Positions 56,663 to 64,000 of a stretch of DNA of 64,000 bases are shown here, in pieces. The position numbers and the translations under genes are program-made. Position 1 is the first letter of the stretch, and each line of letters starts with the position of its first letter. Source of the stretch: Linnemannia hyalina (Eukaryota; Mortierellomycota; Mortierellomycetes; Mortierellales; Mortierellaceae); contig JAHRHY010000002.1 of NCBI GenBank assembly GCA_019671135.1, positions 62,001 to 126,000 on the forward strand, read 5' to 3'. The notes under the pieces were generated by a model. It had not been told where the DNA came from. It searched no databases and saw nothing but the letters and a program-made list of their open reading frames with translations.

Positions 56663-58399
56663 TCATTCAGTCGTTGTGGCCTCACCTTCCTGGACGACTT
56701 CCATCTGAATGAGGTCCTCCTGGGTGAGTACCTCCTGGATGACCTTCTCATCGGGGAACTCCTCGTGTAATGTCAAGGTTAGGATCTCGACCATTACTCT
56801 GTCTTCATCCTCAGGCACCTCTCCATACAGCTCGAGCAATTTTCCCTGCTGTCCTGTAGCCATATCCACGATATGGGCCTTCTTGCTTCATGGTCAGAGT
56901 CATCATTGTCCAGGCCCTTGTTCGTCTCTTCCTGTTTGCGCTTGCTTTCTTCGATGCAGGATTGCGGCTGCACAAAGATGTTCCAAGTAATGTCTGAGTA
57001 GTTTCCGGAGTAGTTTTGGGAGGTTAGCTGCGTTTTGAACGGGGTCTGTCAACCTCATCCCATTCGGTCAATCCAGGTAGCTCTCCCTTGGCCATCTCAT
57101 AAAGGACACAGACCAGCGATCAAATGTCCAATGCAAAAGAGTGTTACTTTTTCTCCACCACTTTAGGCACCGTGCCTGACTTCTTCCTATGTACGTAGCA
57201 AATGCGGAGCGTTCATGCGTTAATATCTGTTCCCTGCATGTATGCGTTCATTGCAGTTCGTGTTCTAACTTATATTCATATTTTACCAGTAGTTGCATTC
57301 TTCCATATCCTCCGCAAACCCCAGCTCGCGCAGCTTGTCGGCATCGCATCTGTTAAGAACAGATTCTGCGGCCTCACATCTGAGTGGGCGCAACCCAGCT
57401 TGTGCAGATGTTACAGGGCAGCTGCGACCTGTTTTCTGAAGTAGCGAACCTCTGGCTCTGTTGGACTGTCGCGGGCATACATGATATATCCCAAGTCCTA
57501 CCGGTAAGTATGTTTGCGAGGCGTTATTGCGGTTAGAATCGACTTTGACGTCATCACCATTCACAATTGCTGCCCATGGAGAACGTCGAACGGTGTTCTT
57601 ACCAGTCCAGAGAACATTTCAAATAGAGGGCAGGTCGATGAAGGGCATTCAAAACGACGTAGAAAGACAACAATGTTCGGATGGGAATTCTCAGCGGTCG
57701 CCAGCGGTGCAGCCAGTTCCCTCTCGACCTAAATATGCGACATGAATCAATTTTCAGTTAGCAATTTGTTATCAGGATTGTCATTTTTTCCTTCGACACC
57801 ATTATCATGACCCATCATCCGAAACCTATCCCTCTGGTCTACCTTCTGCATCTTAAAAGGTTTTAATGGCGTGGCAGTCGCCATCCTGGTCCTTGACTTT
57901 GTCCACATGTCCATACCCACCCTATTGAAGATTCGATTGTTAGTGGAATTGTTAGTCATCTGAAAGTATGTTCGATGGTACTGACCCTTTCATGTTTCCT
58001 TGTGTTTAAAAACAAAAATATAACTCCTGTTTCCTTGTGTCAATTGATTGCTTACCTCGCCTACGTCCATCGTGTTGATATGACTCGCTCGACTCCTCAC
58101 TAAAATATCGCACTGAATTCATGGACACCCTCGATAACGCTGCCGTGAATGGTGATTCCCTCAGTATTGACGTCTTCGAGGGATGGTGCATGGTGATGGA
58201 GTGGTGGAACCGGCGGGCATGTCACCAACGGCGGGAGTCCCTCTTGCAGTTGAACTAAGTCTCGTTGGTGCTGTCGCTGTATCGAATGACGTCCATGTTG
58301 ATCGCGGTAGTTGGGGTCTCCGAGTAAGTGTGAATGAGTGGTTGTGTTGTCAAGTTGGAAGGAGGGGATGTTTCTCTTTGCAGTTGTCAGGTTGGCCAT
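56663..58399 (-). pseudogene. Protein kinase pseudogene
   Basis: Kinase subdomains appear in order on the minus strand. A glycine loop and lysine occur near 57925-57835 (GYGHVDKVKDQDGDCHAIKT). An alpha-C/hinge region lies at 57735-57595 (ERELA, HPNIVVFLRRFECP, CPLFEMFSGL) and ends at a GTAAGA donor. The catalytic loop (HLHKLGCAHSDVRPQN) lies near 57415-57370. Subdomain IX (DI-stop-SLVCVLYEMAKGE) lies near 57125. Two stops fall inside conserved motifs: TAA at 57411-57413 directly before the catalytic-loop HLH, and TGA at 57120-57122 exactly where kinases have the Trp of D-x-W-S. The HRD arginine is Ser and the DFG is degenerate (LGF). A possible N-terminus (MANLTTAKRN) starts at 58399, and the C-terminal tail ends at 56663. 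I infer a dead gene. Confidence 0.65.
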
Positions 58400-59878
58400 T
58401 GAACCTCGTTAGTTCAGCACAAGGGCTGACTTTTAATTGGACGAGGGGAAGGACAAGGAAAACAGTACATTATTCATCGCCATATTTTTTTTTTGTTGGT
58501 CAACTGAAATGACTCTATTCCATTTTTTCCGAAGTTCAACCTGTAAGTATCTCGTCCTTGAGCCCTGGAAGAAAGAGAACAAGTCCGACAATGGGTATGG
58601 ACCGTGGTTGATGCAGATATCAATTTTACTCGAGGTGGGAGAGTAATGGCAGCTCTTCTTTATCTATTGTATATACAATATGTTACTTTGTAATGGACTG
58701 ACATGACTACTTTTTCTTTCATCCATTCAAGGGTGGTCTGGGCACACCGACTGCCATGGTGAGAAAAACTTGGACAGAAGGCGGCGTAGCTTGCTCTATC
58801 ATTTTTTTCTTTATGTTCCTTATGTGCCTAACAACCCTTGTTCTTGGCATTCTGCACGAGAAAGTACCAATAACATATTCTCTTTCCTTTCCTTTCTCTG
58901 GACAAAAGCCAAGTTGCTTTGGTTTGTTAGGTGATGCGTCTATCCGTTTCCGTCACTCTCTCTTTCCTTCCTTTCTCGTTCGGTTGGCAACTCAGCTAAG
59001 CTACCTTCTTTCCTCCTCTCCTAATCAGATACCGCAACATGCTGTTTTTCCCATGACCTCACCTCCATCTTCTTTTTTCTTGTCGCCCTTCTTTTTTCCG
59101 TTAGCTGTCTTTTTTCTTTCGCTACCAAGCTGCATTTGTCTTTCGTGCTCTCGTTCTTTCTTTGTGGTACCCTCCGGCCATTGTTCCCTCGCTCGGGCCT
59201 TCAGTTTCTCCTCTCTCTAATCTTTTCCTATCTTCAGTGCATTCATTACTCATTCAACCAGCAACAAGTCATTCGATATCGCCTCACTGCAAGGACCCCC
59301 CATTCACAACCGCCCACACTTTTTTTTTTTTTTGCGAAAAACCAAGGAAAATACACTGTAAACATCAATTCATCAATTACCATATTCGTTGCAATCATCA
59401 ACAGAAACAGGGGTAAGGTGTTGTGGGCACCATCTTGGGCTCAGTGGAGTGCAATCATTTCGCTAATAGGAGATCTCTCATGGTTTCTCAGAGAGGCCTT
59501 TCCTTTTATTCTCTTCAGGGAGGAAGACATTTGTGCTTGTCTGTTATGACTACGAGGGCGATATTTTTGCCTCACACCAAACAATGAACGATTGTTCAGC
59601 TCATATCCATGTTACAATTCCCTTCGTCCCATCAAAACAAAAAACACATGGGCGTATGGACTTACGTCGACACTGTATTCATATTCTAGGTCTTTTCGAA
59701 GAAGGACCAACAAGAAAGAAAAGTGACCCTTAATATTTTGGAGTGATGGCGCAGCCCTCGGATAAAAGAGAATAAAAGAGAAGGCCTTGGAATTTTTGAT
59801 CCTCCACCTTTCCTTCTTTTGCGCTTCCTGATCTTTTGCTCGTCACATTTCACTCGCATCAGCTTGCACAGGACCATT
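58400..59878. other. 1.5 kb intergenic, no convincing gene
   Basis: T-rich and CT-rich DNA, including a poly-T of ~16 (59319-59334). An open frame at 58756-59220 is Phe/Ser/Leu-rich, as expected from T-rich DNA, and lacks motifs. Probably contains the promoter of the next kinase gene. Confidence 0.5.
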
Positions 59879-61675
59879 ATGTACTCCACATTCAACCAAC
59901 CTACATCTACCCAACAAGGCTCCCAGAGCACTCAAGAAGGCTCCTCGCAAGAACCCTCAATGGCAGCAAGAGCAGCAGCAGCGAGCTCCACCGTCGCCAC
60001 CACTAGCTTTGACTCTACGACTTTGTCCGCCACTGCTGCTCCTGCTGGCACCAAGAACCCGTCAGATCAAGGAGAGTCTCGGTTGTCCAGTCAAGACCTG
60101 GACACTGAAGGCGAGGACGAGGAGCTGGAAGGACCCCTGCCTCCCACAAGGATCAAGAGCCAGCCAGGATTCTTGGATGCGTACCCTGTACGTACTTTGA
60201 CATGGTTACTCCACTTTTGCCTTTGTCTCTATCGAGATGGTCATGCTAATATATATTTGCTCTTGTTGTGTCTCGATAGTACTACTACGACGGTATCACC
60301 TACCACCGATACAAGTATAGAAGAACGATCTCAGCGGTAGGAACATTTTTTCATACGATGAGTTACAATCGAGATATGTGCCTTGGTTCCATGAAGGTGG
60401 GACTAAACCAATATTTTTTGGCGTTATAGGGAGCATCAGCTACAGCCATCAAGGTTCGCGCGGAAGGAGTTCGATTTGATGGGGAGTCTCTGTGCATGAA
60501 AATCCTGAAGAGAACCTCGGAGAACTGGGAACAGGTACGACCAGATTGCAAAATAGTTGATATGTAGTTTAAAAGGTTACACAATGCTTGACAAACTTTT
60601 ACGCGGTTCCAACGAGGCTCGTTTTTAACCCGTTATTCTGGGATACAAATAGTATGAACGCGAGGTCGTGGCTCTCCTCAAGACCAAGTCCCATCCATCG
60701 CCGTACATCGTCGGATTCTACGGAGCTTTCGTTCAAAAGGATCATTACTGTATCGTCCTCGAGTTGGGTGAGCAGGTATGAACGGGCAAGCCGATTTACA
60801 AGACTGTGCATTGTAAATACTCCATTGTTTGTCGTTTTGCTTGTTTTCGCTAACATGTATCTCGAATTTGGCCCGCATGTTATAACAGAGCTTGCTAGAC
60901 CTACTTGTGACCAAGGGTCGGACCTTGCAGAGGGCCGATTTCCAGCGGCTCGCCCACGAGATTGCGAAAGCCCTACACCACCTCCACAACCTTGACATCA
61001 TTCATAGGGATGTCAAGCCAGACAATGTGCTCTTGACATTGTCCGGCAAGGTGCTTCTTGCAGATCTGGGCGAGTCGGAGGCTCTGGACGTCAACGGTAC
61101 TACGACGTAAGTTTACAAGTTACAGGTTACGGTTGAGGATAAGGAAAGTTCATTTAATGATCTATTGACTTCTCATTTCTTCCACATTCGATGCAATAGT
61201 GGTCGATATGGCACGGAGGGGTTCATAGCGCCGGAAATCGTGGACGATACGATCCGCTATGGGCCTGAGGCCGATGCCTATGCTTATGGGTGCCTTGTAC
61301 ATTATATGCTCACATCGAATCTACCTGTCAAAGGAGTCTGCAGACGCAAGTAAGTACTGGCCTTAATATTTTTTTGATGGAGAAAATACCACTCTTGCGT
61401 ATCCTGACTTGTTTTACTCATTCATGACCTTTAGGCTTCAGGGATGGCCAGAAGCATTTGACCTTGTTCAAAGCCTCATCTGTCAAGATCCTGTGCAGCG
61501 TAGAAGCATCTCTGCTGCTCTCGCTCACCCGTTCTTTCAAGAAGAGCATGCTGACCAAGGCTCAATTGACACCCATGGTGCGGCAGAGGAGGTGTCAACG
61601 GTCGAGTATCTTATGACACAGAGATACACGCATTGTGGTCGATGGACGGGTGCGTATGAGATGTCCGAGGAGTGA
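59879..61675 (+). CDS. Serine/threonine-type protein kinase
   Basis: 400 residues in seven exons: 59879-60187, 60280-60336, 60430-60534, 60653-60775, 60889-61106, 61200-61349, 61435-61675. A Ser/Ala/Thr-rich N-terminus of ~95 residues precedes the kinase domain. Present are the ATP lysine (LCMKILKR), hinge (YCIVLELGEQ), catalytic loop HRDVKPDN, magnesium motif DLG in place of DFG, activation-segment end APEI, DAYAYGCLVHYML (subdomain IX, Tyr for the usual Trp) and a C-lobe helix (QDPVQRRSISAALAHPFF). The glycine loop is poor (AGASATAIKV, lacking G-x-G-x-x-G). Catalytic Asp and Asn are intact, so activity is plausible. The family is not recognised beyond the kinase fold. It lies next to, and opposite, the kinase pseudogene, but the two do not look like close copies. 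Confidence 0.85.
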
Positions 61676-61957
61676 GTCACGACTGTCACGACTATGAACG
61701 CGGTGTGGAAGGCTGTCGTGTTGGAAACCTTGATTTTGCCTTAAAGTGATCGTTGGAAGGGAAGGAGGTAAGAGGGAGAGAGAGTGTGTGGTGCCATTTC
61801 CGCTGAGGCGGCTTGCATTCGACTTTCCCTTCTTTAATTTTTTGCCTCTTTTTTTTGGTTTCCCATTTCTCCTTCTAACCCCATCTTGCAGCACTTTTTC
61901 TGTCTCCAACACCTTCACATTCGTTTACCCACTCCCTACATAGAACAACAAAACACC

Positions 61958-62552
61958 ATGACAATCGTGCCCAGCTCTCGATCTCCCTACCCCTCCGCGC
62001 CTTCCTCGTCTTCTACTGCATAAGAGAAGTGATGTGTCAAAGTCGACAACGACAGCGACACCACCGAGGCCCTTTCTGCCCATAGGAAGAGGTTACGCGA
62101 GGACTCCCAGTCCGGTAAGAGTCTACTGTGTCCATTATTCATCGCAAAACGAGTAGAAATTGTTAGATTTTCATTGCGAATGAGAAACGCCACTGTTTCT
62201 AAATAACTTTTTATTGGGCTCCTTGCACTCCTGCCCATGGTCTTTTATGTTCTAAAGAATTATGATTGAAAGCCGTACAAGGTTAAGAACGTCCTGCTAT
62301 GGTATAAATTCGGTATTTTAACGCGGTTCTTCAATCTCCACCTTAGCCCCGACTGAGTCGGACCTTGCCATCGCCGCTCTCCTCCTTGCAGTGCTGAAGC
62401 AGGAGAGGAGGATGGCGGCCTCCAATACGACTATTCCTATTGGACACCCACCGGCCGTCGTCTCCACCAGGGCAAGGACATATAAAGTCCTTGGCCCTTA
62501 CCCTCCACCCCTGTATAATATTAAAACATCATCATTGCTACCCACGCACTGA
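61958..62552 (+). pseudogene. Small unrecognised gene, interrupted
   Basis: ATG 61958 starts a frame (MTIVPSSRSPYPSAPSSSST) with TAA at 62021 and TGA three codons later. The same frame then stays open (DNDSDTTEALSAHRKRLRED) to a GTAAGA donor at 62115. An intron ending CCTTAG (62346) joins in frame to APTESDLAIAALLLAVLKQE and runs to TGA 62550-62552. Frame agreement across the intron suggests real coding ancestry. It is either a pseudogene or a gene whose first exon lies elsewhere. No family recognised. Confidence 0.35.
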
Positions 62553-63389
62553 GTATTACCGTATAATTAAAGAAAGAGTTTGAGTGTGTATGCATGTGTG
62601 TTCCCCAATTTGACTATGCTTAGCCTGCATGGCATGTTTTGAACCCTCGACCCCTCGCATCCTCTCACTTGTCTTTTTCTTTCTCTCTCTATCCTTTGTC
62701 ATTGCTCCTCGTTTTTGTCTCTGGAATGTCATCCTTTCTCGTTATCCCCTGTTCCTCTCTTACTCATACCTTTCACCATCAGTATAGAGAATGATGGGGG
62801 TTGAGGAGGAGCGGAGAAAGAGAGGGAACTGATGCAGCTAGTAGCCATGCCTACGACTTTCTTGTTCTTCATTACTGAGATTTTCATTGACGTATTGGAT
62901 TACAATCGAATGAGACATCTTAGCATATTGGGGGATTGTTATCATTCTCGCGAACCACCTTTTGATTTTTCCTTCCTCTTTTTCTTCATAGCCATCGACT
63001 CAACACACTCCACCCTCTGAATGACACAACAGCATCAACCCTCTCCACAGGACTAGCGCCTTCAAGTCCCTGCTATTCGATCCCCTCTGTCGTCAGATCG
63101 TCTCAACATACTGTCGAACACTCAAGACGGATTTTGTTTGCCACCAGCTACCAGTAACTCAGCTTACCCATATTTCCTACTCTGTCTGCCACCTGCTCCT
63201 GCTCCTACTTTGTCGTACAAGCGGGATCTCTCAACCAACACCTTCCTTCTTTCTTTGTTGCAAAACCTCAGCTGCACTCGAAACAAGAACAATAAGATAT
63301 TAACAACCGTATCAACAACATCAATAACACCATCAGAACAAGGACAGCCCACCACCGCCAACTCTTCCTACAATACCCTGTCTTACAAA
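62553..63389. other. No gene recognised
   Basis: CT-rich DNA and short frames. One (about 62832-63020) contains TEIFIDVLDYNRMRHLSILG, which faintly resembles an F-box helix and might be the lost N-terminus of the locus that follows; the resemblance is weak. Confidence 0.4.
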
Positions 63390-63982
63390 AACATCAGCTC
63401 ACGCTCTACTTCAGGGAGGATCTTGTATGGTTGGAACGACGGGTTCTGAGGGGAGACATTGGGCAGGCAACTGCCAGGGATCATCTCGACCGGACTCGAG
63501 GCTCTCGGAGGCTTTTCGAACTTGTCGAAAGACATTTTGGTGATTTTTACTATGGCCTTGACATCATGTTTCTCCGCGCAGCAGTGCTGGGCTTCGTACT
63601 CCATGACAGCGACATGTTGTTGCCAACCTTGGACTTTTGCCGTCAGCGGTACATCCACTACGTCATTGGAGACCGGGGGACCATTGTTGACAGGTTGGAA
63701 CGGGATGAGTGGGTCCGTCGGCGCACCACCGATTTAGACTATGTACCCGAGGAGGGGGAGGAGGATGAACCGAGCGCCGTGATTCTGCTACCTGGATAGG
63801 CACTGGATAGGAAGGACTACCAAATCGAGCGCAAATTGAGGAGCTTGCATGGATGGCTCCAAGTTCGTCTGGACAGCGGCGTGTTCTGATCTTACAGGTT
63901 GGATCCTGAAGGGTATGATAAGCCTTCCGAGTCGGTCTGTGGGCTCTTGGATATGATTGATTTCGGACACAAGGCTTTTTGA
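63390..63982 (+). pseudogene. F-box-family relative, broken (partial at window edge)
   Basis: One frame reads LFELVERHFGDFYYGLDIMF ... GTIVDRLERDEW ... HGWLQVRLDSG ... SYRLDPEGYDKPSES ... IDFGHKAF. The last part matches the F-box locus at 1.8-3.5 kb block for block (NNWLQARLEDG, SYKLDPKGPETPPES, IDMGH). It is cut by in-frame TAG (63797-63799), TGA (63887-63889) and TGA (63980-63982), at positions different from the stops in the left copy, so each copy decayed on its own. The sequence may continue past the window edge. No clear F-box was found upstream. Confidence 0.5.
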
Positions 63983-64000
63983 TTTGCGGTGGAAAGGCTC

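Noticed and set aside
58756..59220. 154-codon hydrophobic frame that could pass for a membrane protein
   Set aside because: Phe/Ser/Leu/Pro composition follows from T- and C-rich DNA; no conserved motif and no regular transmembrane pattern.

Overview
The window is nuclear DNA from a fungus, most likely an early-diverging one of the Mucoromycota/Mortierella type. This is inference: most host genes are split by short GT-AG introns (about 50-450 nt, often ending TAG), promoters are pyrimidine-rich with many microsatellites, and the proteins include a mitochondrial GUF1, a proteasome RPN2, a GAR1, an eL39 and an animal-like Ubl-SRA protein. No tRNA, rRNA or CRISPR array was recognised.

Layout. 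1-1.8 kb: nothing convincing. 1.8-3.5 kb: a broken F-box gene (+). 3.7-7.2 kb: a bZIP transcription factor and a CCCH-finger/methyltransferase-fold protein (both -). 8.1-14.6 kb: a ~2,100-residue RS-repeat plus coiled-coil protein (+). 15.4-18.1 kb: a hormone-sensitive-lipase-type hydrolase (+), convergent with GUF1 (-, 18.2-21.5 kb). 22.1-24.7 kb: two decayed copies of an unrecognised gene family (-). 26.0-29.5 kb: an importin-alpha-type ARM protein (+). 29.5-32.7 kb: low-complexity DNA without a gene. 32.7-38.3 kb: a complete Ty3/Gypsy chromovirus (-) with identical 207-bp LTRs and a 5-bp target duplication. 39.4-41.9 kb: a mucin-like membrane protein (+). 43.4-43.7 kb: eL39 (+). 44.6-47.0 kb: a tail-anchored FHA protein (+). 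47.7-49.3 kb: GAR1 (-). 49.7-51.6 kb: a Ubl-SRA (UHRF1-like) protein (-), sharing a promoter with RPN2 (+, 52.2-56.1 kb). 56.7-58.4 kb: a kinase pseudogene (-). 59.9-61.7 kb: an intact kinase (+). 62.0-64.0 kb: two broken genes, the last a relative of the F-box gene at the left end.

The conserved genes are housekeeping (proteasome, ribosome, snoRNP, mitochondrial translation, nuclear import) and are not a functional cluster. The accessory parts are the young retroelement, five interrupted or relic loci, and expanding repeats in the mucin gene. The most unusual protein is the Ubl-SRA reader: it pairs a ubiquitin-like domain with a UHRF1-type SRA domain and lacks the PHD and RING domains of the animal protein. 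Exon boundaries were worked out by hand from reading-frame continuity and GT-AG signals; all coordinates of spliced genes rest on that.
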